Source: Arthrobacter sp. B2a2-09 (lineage in GTDB: Bacteria; Actinomycetota; Actinomycetes; Actinomycetales; Micrococcaceae). Taken from it: DNA of 64,000 nucleotides. Below, one piece after another: positions 25,257 to 33,156 of this stretch. The notes below the pieces were generated by a model. It ran no database searches. It saw only the letters and a list, made by a program, of their open reading frames with translations, and had not been told where the DNA came from. Each line of letters opens with the position of its first letter. The first letter of the stretch is position 1. The translations under genes and the position numbers were made by a program. Location: positions 1 through 64,000 of the forward strand of contig NZ_JAMXIC010000025.1 of NCBI RefSeq assembly GCF_027587375.1, in the 5' to 3' direction.

Positions 25257-25664
25257 GTGAACCTAGCACTCAGAACAGCCACAACCGTCTTGCCCGTCGA
25301 CGACGTAGCCCGAGCCCGCAGCTTTTATGCAGAGAAACTCGGCCTCCCTCATCGCGGCATGACATGGGATGGAAATGATTTGTTTGGCACCGAAGGCGGC
25401 CCCATGCTGCAGTTGATGCCCATCAAGGACGGCATGCACTCATCGCACACTGCCCTTTCCTTTGAAGTCAGTAACATCGAGCGGACAGTCGACGAAATGG
25501 AGGCGAGCGGCGTCGAATTCCGGGATTACGACCTCCCGGACCTCAAGACCGAACACCACATTTGTACTACCGACGCCGATCGTTGCGCCTGGTTCATGGA
25601 CACGGAAAACAACGTCCTCTGCGTCCATGAAAGCTTGGGGATCCAGGCCGAATACCAGCTCTGA
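25257..25664 (+). CDS. VOC-superfamily (glyoxalase-like) protein
   Basis: A 135-aa single VOC domain: TTVLPVDDVARARSFYAEKLG at the N-terminus, LFGTEGGPMLQL in the middle, and FMDTENNVLCVHES as the last strand, where Glu is the usual metal ligand. I start at the GTG at 25257 because AGGAGGT ends six bases before it, one of the best ribosome binding sites in the window. The substrate is unknown. It converges on the TetR gene across array D. Confidence 0.8.
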   Translation: MNLALRTATTVLPVDDVARARSFYAEKLGLPHRGMTWDGNDLFGTEGGPMLQLMPIKDGMHSSHTALSFEVSNIERTVDEMEASGVEFRDYDLPDLKTEHHICTTDADRCAWFMDTENNVLCVHESLGIQAEYQL

Positions 25665-25695
25665 CCGGCTGGAAAGCACTCACGAACACCACACA

Positions 25696-25857
25696 GAACG
25701 CTCTCTCACTTTTATGTGAGCGAGCGTTCTGCCAATTGGCGATATATGTGAGCGAGCGTCGGGGGGAACGGCCATATATGTGAGCGAGCGTTCTGCCAAT
25801 TGGCGATATATGTGAGCGAGCGTCGGGGGGAAGGGCCATATATGTGAGCGAGCGTCT
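25696..25857. repeat. 32-bp tandem repeat array D (between convergent VOC and TetR genes)
   Basis: TGTGAGCGAGCG cores start at 25715, 25747, 25779, 25811 and 25843, each exactly 32 bp apart, with two alternating spacer types. At the VOC side an inverted copy (GAACGCTCTCTCAC) pairs with the first unit to make a hairpin. The last unit runs into the TetR stop codon (25856-25858). Each flanking gene sees the core in sense orientation. Confidence 0.92.
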
Positions 25858-26467
25858 ACGTCGAGGCGTGGAGGCCGTCGAACGCCATGGTGATGACGTC
25901 GTCGGCGAGGCGCTGCGGGGAGAGTGAGCCGCCCGGTTTGTACCACTCGACGATCGAGTTGATGGTCCCGAACAGGAGCCGGGTCACGGTGCGGGGGTCG
26001 ATGTCCTGGCGCAGCGTGCCCTCTTCACGGGCGGCCGAGATCAGCGCGGCCACCTTGTGATCGAAGGCACGACGCCGTTCCAGGGCATCGCGCTCGATGT
26101 CGGTGTTGCCGCGGAGCCGCAGGAGCAGCGTGACGAACGGCAGCCGGTCCACCAGCACGGCGATGGTCTGCCGCAGGACATACTCAAGCCGCGAATCAGC
26201 AGGACCGGACAAAGCCTCGGGCTGTTCCAGGATGGCCTCGAGCCCACCCAGTGCGTGCTCCAGGGCGAGCTTCAGGAGGTCACCCTTTGAAGGCACATGG
26301 TGGTAGATGGCCGACTTTGAGATCCCGAGGTTTTCGGCCAAAATGCCCATGGACGTGGCGTCGTAACCGTGGCGGTTGAAGACGTCGACGGCGATGAGCA
26401 GCACTGATTGCTGGTCGTATCCGGGGCGTCCCCGCTTGGTCACTGTTTCACTAGGCATGCTGGCCAT
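25856..26467 (-). CDS. paaR: TetR-family regulator, probable PaaR
   Basis: A 203-aa repressor. The N-terminal helix-turn-helix region spans VDVFNRHGYDATSMGILAEN and LGISKSAIYHHVPSKGDLL. The C-terminal ligand domain is typical of actinobacterial regulators of phenylacetate genes (LRGNTDIERDALERRRAFD). It lies 44 bp after paaK on the same strand, and an operator half-site is just upstream of its ATG at 26467, so it is probably autoregulated. Phenylacetyl-CoA is the usual effector of PaaR proteins; here that is inference. Confidence 0.8.
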   Translation of the reverse strand: MASMPSETVTKRGRPGYDQQSVLLIAVDVFNRHGYDATSMGILAENLGISKSAIYHHVPSKGDLLKLALEHALGGLEAILEQPEALSGPADSRLEYVLRQTIAVLVDRLPFVTLLLRLRGNTDIERDALERRRAFDHKVAALISAAREEGTLRQDIDPRTVTRLLFGTINSIVEWYKPGGSLSPQRLADDVITMAFDGLHAST

Positions 26468-26474
26468 TTTCTCA

Positions 26475-26489
26475 TGAACGGTCGGTTGA
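26475..26489 (-). promoter_or_regulatory. PaaR-like operator half-site before the TetR gene
   Basis: GAACGGTCGGTTGAT matches the thiolase-operon site at 12 of 15 positions. It sits between paaK and the TetR gene, eight bases before the ATG. The opposite half is degenerate. Confidence 0.55.
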
Positions 26490-26511
26490 TTCGTGCACCC
26501 GCCCGGCCACG

Positions 26512-27864
26512 TTACCTCTTGGGTCGCATGTCGTAGACGCGGCGCAGTTTGCCGTTGGAACGCTCGAGCGAACCCGGCTCCACGACGTCCACAACGCACG
26601 AAGAACCCACGTGGATCTTGATCTGCTCGCGTAAGGCGTGTGCCGCCGTCGTGCCCGCCTCGACCGAGACGTTCTCGCGGCGCTCAATCTTGACCGTCAG
26701 CGAATCCATGCGCTTGCCCGCGGGGCGGGTGAGCTCGAGCTGGAAGTGCGGGCTGAGCTCGGGGATGCGCAGGGCGATTTCCTCGATCTGCGAGGGGAAG
26801 AGGTTCACGCCGCGCAGGATGATCATGTCGTCGCTGCGGCCGGTGATGCGGCCCATGCGGCGGTGCGCGGGACGGGCGGTGCCGGGCAGCAGGCGGGTGA
26901 GGTCCTTGGTGCGGTACCGGATGATCGGCAGGGCTTCCTTGGTGAGCGAGGTGAAGACGAGTTCGCCCGGTTCGCCGTCGGCCAGCACGGCGCTTTCCCC
27001 GCGGGAGGGGTCGAACGGGTCGATGATTTCCGGGCGGAAGTGGTCTTCCCAGATGTGGCAACCGTCCTGGGTCTCCACGGCCTCGCCGGCGACGCCCGGG
27101 CCCATGACCTCGGAGAGCCCGTAGATGTCGCAGGCCTTGATGTTCATGGTGGTCTCGAGCTCGTGCCGCATTTCCTCGGTCCACGGTTCGGCTCCGAGCA
27201 CGGCGTACTTGAGCGAGGTCGACGCCGGATCCACACCCATGTGCGTCATCGCGTCGGCGATGGTGAGCAAGTACGTGGGGGTTGCCAGGATCGCGTCCGG
27301 CTTGAAGTCCTGGATCAGCTGGATCTGGCGTTCGGTCTGGCCGCCGGACATCGGGATGACGGTACAGCCGAGCGCTTCGGCACCCGCGTGGGCACCCAGG
27401 CCGCCGGTGAACAGGCCGTAGCCGTAGGCGTTGTGGACCTTCATGCCCGGGCGGACTCCGGAGGCACGGAGCGAGCGGGCCACCAGGGTGGCCCAGTTGG
27501 CGAGGTCGTTTTTGGTGTACCCGACGACGGTCGGCCGGCCTGTGGTGCCGGAGCTCGCGTGGATGCGGGCTACTTCGTTCTGCGGCACGGCGAACATGCC
27601 GAAGGGGTATTCCTGGCGGAGGTCTTCCTTGGTGGTGTACGGGAACTTGCCGAGATCGGACAGTTCGCGGAGATCCGTGGGGTGGACGCCGGCATCGTCG
27701 AACTTGCGCTTGTACAGCGGCACGCGATCGTAGGCATACGCCACGGTGTGCTGGAGGCGGCTGAGCTGCAGGGCCTCGAGCTCGTCGCGGGAGATGGTTT
27801 CTTCGCGATCTAGCTGTGCGGTGTTAAGCGGTGCGTCAGGAGCGGCGACGGTGTTCTGTGTCAT
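26512..27864 (-). CDS. paaK: Phenylacetate-CoA ligase (PaaK)
   Basis: AMP-forming ligase of 450 aa that activates phenylacetate with CoA and ATP, the entry step of the pathway. It shows HASSGTTGRPTVVGYTKND (ATP-binding loop), YGLSEVMGPGVA, RTKDLTRLLPG and GRSDDMIILRGVNLFPSQIE, all typical of PaaK. I start at the ATG at 27864, with AGGAAG upstream. It lies 7 bp after paaI, so the two are co-transcribed from the operator-bearing promoter before paaI. Confidence 0.95.
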   Translation of the reverse strand: MTQNTVAAPDAPLNTAQLDREETISRDELEALQLSRLQHTVAYAYDRVPLYKRKFDDAGVHPTDLRELSDLGKFPYTTKEDLRQEYPFGMFAVPQNEVARIHASSGTTGRPTVVGYTKNDLANWATLVARSLRASGVRPGMKVHNAYGYGLFTGGLGAHAGAEALGCTVIPMSGGQTERQIQLIQDFKPDAILATPTYLLTIADAMTHMGVDPASTSLKYAVLGAEPWTEEMRHELETTMNIKACDIYGLSEVMGPGVAGEAVETQDGCHIWEDHFRPEIIDPFDPSRGESAVLADGEPGELVFTSLTKEALPIIRYRTKDLTRLLPGTARPAHRRMGRITGRSDDMIILRGVNLFPSQIEEIALRIPELSPHFQLELTRPAGKRMDSLTVKIERRENVSVEAGTTAAHALREQIKIHVGSSCVVDVVEPGSLERSNGKLRRVYDMRPKR

Positions 27865-27871
27865 AGTCTTC

Positions 27872-28354
27872 CTACTTCTTGGAAATGGTGCGGCTGCGGC
27901 CACGGAACTCGGCGATGAGCTCGCCGTAGCTGCCCGGATCCCCGGGCGACCCGACGGCGGCCGGTTCGCTTGGGTCCGCCGCGAAGATCTGGATGTCGTA
28001 CAGGCCGCTGCGTCCGTTGTTGGCGCGACGGTTCGCGACGGCGGTGATCACCTGGCCTTGATAGGCCGGCTTGAGGAAGTTGATGTCGACGCCGGCGGCG
28101 ACAGTTATGGTGTCAGCGTCCGACGGCGGCAGGACGGCCGGGTTGCAGGCGAGGGCAAACGCTGAATCCGCGAAGGCGAAGATCATTCCGCCGTGGGCCA
28201 TCCCGAAGCCGTTGAGCATTTCCTGGCGGAGGGTCATCTGGACGGTGGCGTGGCCGTCGTCGATCTTGAGCACCTTGAGGCCCATCCACTCCGAGGCGGG
28301 GTCGTTCTTGAGGATCTGGTGCTGCGCTGCGCCAGAAAGGGTGGTCTCAACCAT
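27872..28354 (-). CDS. paaI: Hydroxyphenylacetyl-CoA thioesterase (PaaI)
   Basis: Hot-dog-fold thioesterase of 160 aa. The signature GFGMAHGGMIFAFADSAFALA contains the catalytic Asp and the HGG loop; VDINFLKPAYQGQVI is the central strand. PaaI releases CoA from dead-end hydroxyphenylacetyl-CoA products. GGAGG lies nine bases before the ATG. It is the first gene of the paaI-paaK unit. Confidence 0.92.
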   Translation of the reverse strand: MVETTLSGAAQHQILKNDPASEWMGLKVLKIDDGHATVQMTLRQEMLNGFGMAHGGMIFAFADSAFALACNPAVLPPSDADTITVAAGVDINFLKPAYQGQVITAVANRRANNGRSGLYDIQIFAADPSEPAAVGSPGDPGSYGELIAEFRGRSRTISKK

Positions 28355-28376
28355 GCGTCATTGCCTCCAGCTTTAT

Positions 28377-28398
28377 TTACCGAATGTTCATTAGGTAA
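28377..28398 (-). promoter_or_regulatory. PaaR-like operator before paaI
   Basis: A 22-bp near-palindrome with outer arms TTACCGAATG and CATTAGGTAA (one mismatch pair plus the centre). In the gene direction it reads GAACATTCGGTAAAT, aligning with the other three sites. It lies 23 bp before the paaI start. Confidence 0.65.
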
Positions 28399-28471
28399 TC
28401 CCAGTTTGCTTGAACTGTCAAGAGGCGACCGCTCGGCGGGACGGATCCGGACCCCGTAGTAGCCTCGATGC

Positions 28472-29026
28472 ATGCCGCTTATCGAACTGCCCATCCGGAC
28501 TCCCAGGCTTGTGCTTCGCAGATTCGAGGCCACCGACCTGGAACGATTCCACGCCTACCAGTCCCTGCCCGGGACCGCGCGATTCCTACTCCGGCAGGAA
28601 TTGACCCTCACTCAGTCCATGGAAGCGCTGGGCCGCTACGCCAACTTCACCTTCCAGCAAGAGGGCGACTGGGTGTGCCTTGCCATTGAGCGCGCGGACT
28701 CGCCGGGGCTGCTTGGCGAAGTTGTGCTCAAGTGGCTGCCGGGCACGGGGCAGGCCGAAATCGGCTGGATCCTGGCTCCGGAAAGCCGGGGCCAGGGCTA
28801 CGCGGCCGAGGCGGCCGAGGCCGTGCTCCGCCTGGGCTTCGAGACCCTCATGTTCCACCGGATCGACGCCAAGCTGGATGCCCTGAACACCTCGTCGTCG
28901 GGATTGTGCGAGCGGCTTGGGATGCGCCGCGAAGCAGTCCTCGTGGACAACTGGCATTACAAGGGCCAATGGTCCACCGAAGTCATCTACGCCATGCTCG
29001 ACTCCGAGTGGCGCGCCCGGAAATAG
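28472..29026 (+). CDS. GNAT-family N-acetyltransferase (RimJ/RimL type)
   Basis: A 184-aa acetyltransferase: TPRLVLRRFEATDLERFHAY at the N-terminus, AEIGWILAPESRGQGYAAEA (acetyl-CoA loop), RIDAKLDALNTSSSGLCERL and GMRREAVLVDNWHYKG. Some RimL-like members modify ribosomal proteins or give antibiotic tolerance; the substrate is unknown. Its last codons and stop are part of a 23-bp sequence found again at 38726, which may mark an insertion junction. Confidence 0.85.
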   Translation: MPLIELPIRTPRLVLRRFEATDLERFHAYQSLPGTARFLLRQELTLTQSMEALGRYANFTFQQEGDWVCLAIERADSPGLLGEVVLKWLPGTGQAEIGWILAPESRGQGYAAEAAEAVLRLGFETLMFHRIDAKLDALNTSSSGLCERLGMRREAVLVDNWHYKGQWSTEVIYAMLDSEWRARK

Positions 29027-29028
29027 CC
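29006..29028. repeat. 23-bp direct repeat, left copy (3' end of GNAT gene)
   Basis: GAGTGGCGCGCCCGGAAATA plus GCC, including the GNAT stop codon, is identical to 38726-38748. The two copies bracket 9.7 kb holding the GAF, EamA, oligopeptide-ABC, CocE and TetR genes. No integrase is visible inside. Confidence 0.85.
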
Positions 29029-29055
29029 CCCGGACGTGGAGTTCAGACGTGAAGT

Positions 29056-29535
29056 TCAGAGGCTGCGTAGAGTCTCCGCGAGCCGCGCGGCGTAAGCCTC
29101 GGCGCGTCGCACCGACGACTCGGAGTAAGCCCCCGCGACGTCCAGCAGGTTGAGACAGCCGAGGAATCGGCCGTCGTCGACGATCACTGCGTTGATAGCT
29201 GCGCCGAGATTGAGGGCGCCAAGGACATCCTGGTGTTCGAACGCATCCGAATCGATGGCTCCCTGGTCCGAAGCGAGGAATGATTCCTGGCGTACGACGC
29301 AGTGTTGGAGCCAGTCTTCACCCAGTTCGCTTGAGATCCCACCCACCCGGTAGAGCCCCGGCATGCTGGAAAACACCCGGACCAAGTCCCCAGTCGCAGG
29401 ACGCCAGAAGGAGATGGTTGTCAGCAATGCCCCCACGTCCGCCGTGACGGAGGCGGCGATGTCGGCGAGCTTAGCGGAGGCGGCCGCAGGGAGGGGAATT
29501 TCGACGTATTCCTCCTCGAATTGGGGGACAGTCAT
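29056..29535 (-). CDS. GAF-domain protein
   Basis: A 159-aa protein that is essentially one GAF-like sensor domain: LADIAASVTADVGALLTTISF, GEDWLQHCVVRQESF, then NLGAAINAVIVDDGRFLGCLN and a C-terminal helix. Such solo domains bind small ligands or redox groups. The start overlaps the EamA stop by four bases (ATGA), so the two are co-translated; a sensor or partner role for the transporter is possible but unproven. Confidence 0.7.
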   Translation of the reverse strand: MTVPQFEEEYVEIPLPAAASAKLADIAASVTADVGALLTTISFWRPATGDLVRVFSSMPGLYRVGGISSELGEDWLQHCVVRQESFLASDQGAIDSDAFEHQDVLGALNLGAAINAVIVDDGRFLGCLNLLDVAGAYSESSVRRAEAYAARLAETLRSL

Positions 29536-30425
29536 GGTGCGGGCTCCAGTTCTTTTTCGGGTGCGATGGATGCAGTTGCCCGGGAGAGCAAGATGACGCC
29601 GGCCAATGCGGCCGCGCCTCCGATGAGGGACGCGATACTGGGGACTTCGCCCAGCAAAATCCACCCGAGCAGGAGGGACAGCACCGGCACGACGTATAGG
29701 AGCGAACCGCCCTCTGCCACGCTGGTCCTCGACAGGGAGACATTCCAGAAACCGTAGGCCACCACCGTGCAGATCACCACGAGCAAGGCCAATGCCAGCC
29801 AGGCGGTCCACGTGAACTCCGCCGGTGCCACTGCGAACCGGGCGGTCGGCAGCGTGGCCACTCCGCCGATGAGGGATCCCCAGAAGACCACCTCGAGCGG
29901 AGGGACGCGTGCCAGCAGGGGTTGTTGGACGATCAGGAATGCCGACAGGAGAAGTGCGGCTGCCACGATGTACAGGGCGTCGCCGTTGAAGCCGACGGCC
30001 ACGGAATCGCCCAGCGTAATGACTACGACGCCTGCTACGGCAATCAGCATCCCCCAGTAGCCCAGGCTGGACGTTCTCTCCCGCAGCATGAGATGGCCGA
30101 GGACGAACGCGAAAACGGGCGAGATATTCAGCAGGAGGCTTGTTGTTCCGGCTGGAACGGTCGTCTGCCCCAGGTTCAGGAGTAGGCCGAAGCCGGCATA
30201 TCCCAGTAATCCCGCGACCAGCATCCTCGGAATGTCACGACCCCGCAGGGTAGGTCGCTGCCGCCGGACCAGTAGGACCAAGCCAAGCACGACGGCGGCA
30301 CCCAAGTAGCGCAGCGGCGTCAGGTCTTGCGGGTCCACCACTTTCAGGGCCTCGCGGGTAGCCACGTATGTGGGCGCGGAAGACAGCACCATCAGCACAT
30401 CTGGTCTTCGGTACCATCCGGTCAC
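29532..30425 (-). CDS. EamA/DMT-family transporter
   Basis: A 297-aa membrane protein with ten hydrophobic segments in two EamA repeats. The first includes PTYVATREALKVVDPQDLTP and the second YIVAAALLLSAFLIVQQPLL. Family members export amino acids or metabolites. The GTG start at 30425 lacks a strong ribosome binding site. It is divergent from the oligopeptide-binding gene and overlaps the GAF gene at its end. Confidence 0.83.
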   Translation of the reverse strand: MTGWYRRPDVLMVLSSAPTYVATREALKVVDPQDLTPLRYLGAAVVLGLVLLVRRQRPTLRGRDIPRMLVAGLLGYAGFGLLLNLGQTTVPAGTTSLLLNISPVFAFVLGHLMLRERTSSLGYWGMLIAVAGVVVITLGDSVAVGFNGDALYIVAAALLLSAFLIVQQPLLARVPPLEVVFWGSLIGGVATLPTARFAVAPAEFTWTAWLALALLVVICTVVAYGFWNVSLSRTSVAEGGSLLYVVPVLSLLLGWILLGEVPSIASLIGGAAALAGVILLSRATASIAPEKELEPAP

Positions 30426-30499
30426 AATTGGGGCCTTCCCGGTGAAATGGCCCTTTGTTTCAGGGCGGTTAAATTATTCGGAGAACTATTGCTCTCTCA

Positions 30500-30535
30500 G
30501 ACGATTTATTCGTACAGTACATGAATTAGATCGTT
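30500..30535 (+). promoter_or_regulatory. Candidate operator before the oligopeptide operon
   Basis: GTAC-A-GTAC (30512-30520) lies in the centre of a wider, imperfect inverted repeat with ends CGAT and ATCG. It falls between the divergent EamA and binding-protein genes in an AT-rich stretch, where a promoter is expected. The TetR gene at the end of this gene block is a natural candidate regulator, but no second site was found. Confidence 0.4.
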
Positions 30536-30567
30536 CGCGGAAGAAATAAAGATAAGGATTCGGCACC

Positions 30568-32145
30568 ATGGATTCACGGATCGAAGCACCAACAGGGTGG
30601 CTGTCCCGGCGCACCCTTCTCGCCGGTTCGGCCCTGTTGCTGGCCCCGGCGGTCCTCGCAGCCTGCGGGGTCAGCCCGTCGTCGTCGACCACGGGTGCCG
30701 CGACCGGCGCTGCTCGCCAGGGCGGGACGTTGCGCATCGCCCGGCCGCCGGCGTCGAAGGCCGAAACGTTGGACCCTGCCAGTTCTTTGTCCGCTTATGA
30801 ATACCTGGGCGCCCTTTACAACCGCTTGGTCAAGCTTTCGGCCAAGGGTGAGCTCGTTCCGGACCTGGCCGAGTCGTGGACATTGTCCGCAGATGCGATG
30901 AGCTGGACTTTTGTCCTGCGCAAGGGCGTGACCTGGCACGACGGGAAGCCGTTCACCGCCCAGGACGTCATTTTCTCGATTCAGCACATCCTGGATCCGG
31001 CCACCAAATCTCCGCAGGCCGGAGTGCTTTCCCCCTTTGTCGATGGCAACTCCATCAAGGCCCCGGATGCCACAACCGTGGTTTTTGCCCTGAAGTCTCC
31101 GAACGCCGAATTCGCCAGCTTGCTGACCGGATACAACTGCTACATCATCCCGGCCGGTTCCGCAGCCACCATCGGTGCCAGCGGCATCGGCACCGGTCCG
31201 TTCAAACTGAAGAGTTTCACGGCAGCAGGCCCCGGTTCCATCGTGCGCAATCCCAACTACTTCGGCGACAAACCAGCATTGGACGGGATTGAGTTCTCCT
31301 CCATCGCCGACACCCAGGCTCGGGTGAACGCCTTGCTGGCAGGGCAGGTTGACCTCGTGGCCCAGACCAACCTCGACTTCGCCACCGCCAAGACGGTTTC
31401 GGCCTCTTCGGTTGCAACGGTCACCAGTGTGAAGAACGCCCAGTGGTATCCGGTACCCATGCTCAACACCAGCCCGGAATTCAAAGACCCGGATATCCGC
31501 CGCGCTTTCGCGCATGCGTACAACCCGGACGAAGTATTCAAACTGGCGGTGCAGGGCAATGGAACCGTCGCGCACAACAATCCCGTGCCGCCCACCGAGG
31601 CCTACTACCTCGACTATGGCCTGGGCTACGACCCGGATAAGTCGAAGTCCCTGCTGAAGGCAAAGGGCTTTGACCACTTTGATGTGCCCATCTACACCTC
31701 CAGCTACGATCCCGTGCTGTCCCCACTCGCGCTGGCCTTGCAGAGTTCAATGAAGGCCGCCAACATCAACTTGGCGGTGACCAACTCTCCCGCGGACTCC
31801 TACTTCACCGACGTCTGGATGAAGAAGCCGCTGATGACCACCTACTGGTACACGGGCCGCCCCATCGACCAGTTGCTGAACCAGATCTTCCGTACTGGTT
31901 CTTCGTACAACGAGACGGCCTACTCGAATGCCACGTTCGACCAGACTTTGGATGCGGCCCGGGCCACCGTGGACGCGGCCAAGCGGAAGACGCTCTACCA
32001 GGATGCGCAGAAGATCCTGATCGACGACGGCGGCTCCCTGACTCCGTTCTTCTCCGACCGGATCACCGGGCTGAGCAAGCAGGTAGTCAACTACAGCGAG
32101 CACGGCTTCGAATTCGACTACATCAACATCGGGCTGCGTGCATAA
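30568..32145 (+). CDS. Peptide/nickel-type ABC substrate-binding lipoprotein
   Basis: Family-5 solute-binding protein, 525 aa. The N-terminus has a twin-arginine motif (SRRTLL) followed by a hydrophobic stretch and a lipobox LAAC, so it may be a Tat-exported lipoprotein. LVPDLAESWTLSADAMSWTF and GVTWHDGKPFTAQDVIFSIQ are the family signature. It is the first gene of an operon with two permeases and a fused ATPase, followed by a CocE-type hydrolase, which suggests uptake of a peptide-like or ester compound that is then hydrolysed. Confidence 0.9.
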   Translation: MDSRIEAPTGWLSRRTLLAGSALLLAPAVLAACGVSPSSSTTGAATGAARQGGTLRIARPPASKAETLDPASSLSAYEYLGALYNRLVKLSAKGELVPDLAESWTLSADAMSWTFVLRKGVTWHDGKPFTAQDVIFSIQHILDPATKSPQAGVLSPFVDGNSIKAPDATTVVFALKSPNAEFASLLTGYNCYIIPAGSAATIGASGIGTGPFKLKSFTAAGPGSIVRNPNYFGDKPALDGIEFSSIADTQARVNALLAGQVDLVAQTNLDFATAKTVSASSVATVTSVKNAQWYPVPMLNTSPEFKDPDIRRAFAHAYNPDEVFKLAVQGNGTVAHNNPVPPTEAYYLDYGLGYDPDKSKSLLKAKGFDHFDVPIYTSSYDPVLSPLALALQSSMKAANINLAVTNSPADSYFTDVWMKKPLMTTYWYTGRPIDQLLNQIFRTGSSYNETAYSNATFDQTLDAARATVDAAKRKTLYQDAQKILIDDGGSLTPFFSDRITGLSKQVVNYSEHGFEFDYINIGLRA

Positions 32146-33101
32146 TGGTCACGTTTTTCGCCAAGCGGTTGGGCTGGTCCGTCTTCACGGTGCTGCTGGC
32201 CACGGTACTGGTTTTCAGTGCCATCCAGTCCCTACCGGGAGACGCGGCCACCCAGCTGCTGGGCCAGAACGCCACGCCGTCGGCCGTGGCGACTATGCGG
32301 CAACAACTCGGGTTGGATGAGCCGCCTGTCTCGCGTTTCTTCACTTGGCTCGGCAAGGCGTTGCACGGCGACTTCGGCAACTCCCTCGTCGGCGGCGGCA
32401 GCGTCGCTGGAGAAGTGGGCTCCGCCTTGGTGAACACGTCCCTCCTGGCCGGCATCACCATCGTGATCGGCATCCTGCTCTCCCTTGTGTTGGGCCTTGT
32501 TGCCGGCCTGACCCGCGACCGGTGGCCGGACATCTCGATTTCCACTCTGGCGCTCGTAGGGATGAGCGTTCCGGAGTTTGTGGTGGCCACCGTGCTGGTG
32601 CTCCTCTTCTCCATCTACATCCCGATTTTCCCGGCAGTGGTGATTGCAGGGCAGAATGCCTCCCTCGCGGATCTTCTACCCTCGGTCTGGCTACCTGCCG
32701 GGGCGCTGATTTGCGTTCTTGCGGCGTACATCATCCGGATGATGCGCACCTCGGTGATCGACGTGATGGACAGCGAGTTTGTCCGCACAGCGATCTTGAA
32801 AGGCAACTCGACTTCCCGGGTGGTCTTCAAGCACCTGCTGCCCAGCGCCATGTTGCCCACCCTGAACGTGATCGCCATGAACATAGCTTGGCTGGTCGGC
32901 GGTGTGGTGGTTGTGGAAAGCATTTTCAACTATCCGGGAATCGGCACCCTGATGATCAGATCTGTCCAGACGCGTGACCTTCCCACCATCTTGCTCATCA
33001 CGGTGATGAGCGCGTTGACATATGTGGTGTGCAACCTGCTGGCGGACTTTGCAGCGTTCCTGCTGAATCCACGGCTGCGATACCCGAGGAACAGCAAATG
33101 A
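32145..33101 (+). CDS. Oligopeptide ABC transporter permease (DppB type)
   Basis: Membrane subunit of 318 aa: N-terminal VTFFAKRLGWSVFTVLLATV with the PGD segment (LPGDAATQLLGQNATP), and the EAA-like loop EFVRTAILKGNSTSRVVFKH. ATG overlaps the binding-protein stop by one base (TAATG). Its own stop is the first of a chain of ATGA junctions leading to the next permease. Confidence 0.9.
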   Translation: MVTFFAKRLGWSVFTVLLATVLVFSAIQSLPGDAATQLLGQNATPSAVATMRQQLGLDEPPVSRFFTWLGKALHGDFGNSLVGGGSVAGEVGSALVNTSLLAGITIVIGILLSLVLGLVAGLTRDRWPDISISTLALVGMSVPEFVVATVLVLLFSIYIPIFPAVVIAGQNASLADLLPSVWLPAGALICVLAAYIIRMMRTSVIDVMDSEFVRTAILKGNSTSRVVFKHLLPSAMLPTLNVIAMNIAWLVGGVVVVESIFNYPGIGTLMIRSVQTRDLPTILLITVMSALTYVVCNLLADFAAFLLNPRLRYPRNSK

Positions 33102-33156
33102 CACGGAGCAGCAAATGACACAGAGCAGCAAATGACACGGAGCAGCAAATGAGCGC
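33093..33156 (+). repeat. 17-bp tandem repeat encoding three ATGA-linked mini-ORFs
   Basis: AGCAAATGACACGGAGC recurs at 33093, 33110, 33127 and 33144 (the last copy partial). Each unit contains a GGAGC/AGAGC ribosome-binding-like stretch and ATGA. Three hexapeptide ORFs result: 33098-33118 (MTRSSK), 33115-33135 (MTQSSK) and 33132-33152 (MTRSSK). Each stop overlaps the next start, the first overlapping the DppB stop and the last the DppC start at 33149. Confidence 0.85.

Noticed and set aside
33098..33152. Frameshifted remnant of a longer gene between the two permeases
   Set aside because: The bases are a clean 17-bp tandem repeat derived from the ATGA junction, and both permeases are full-length.
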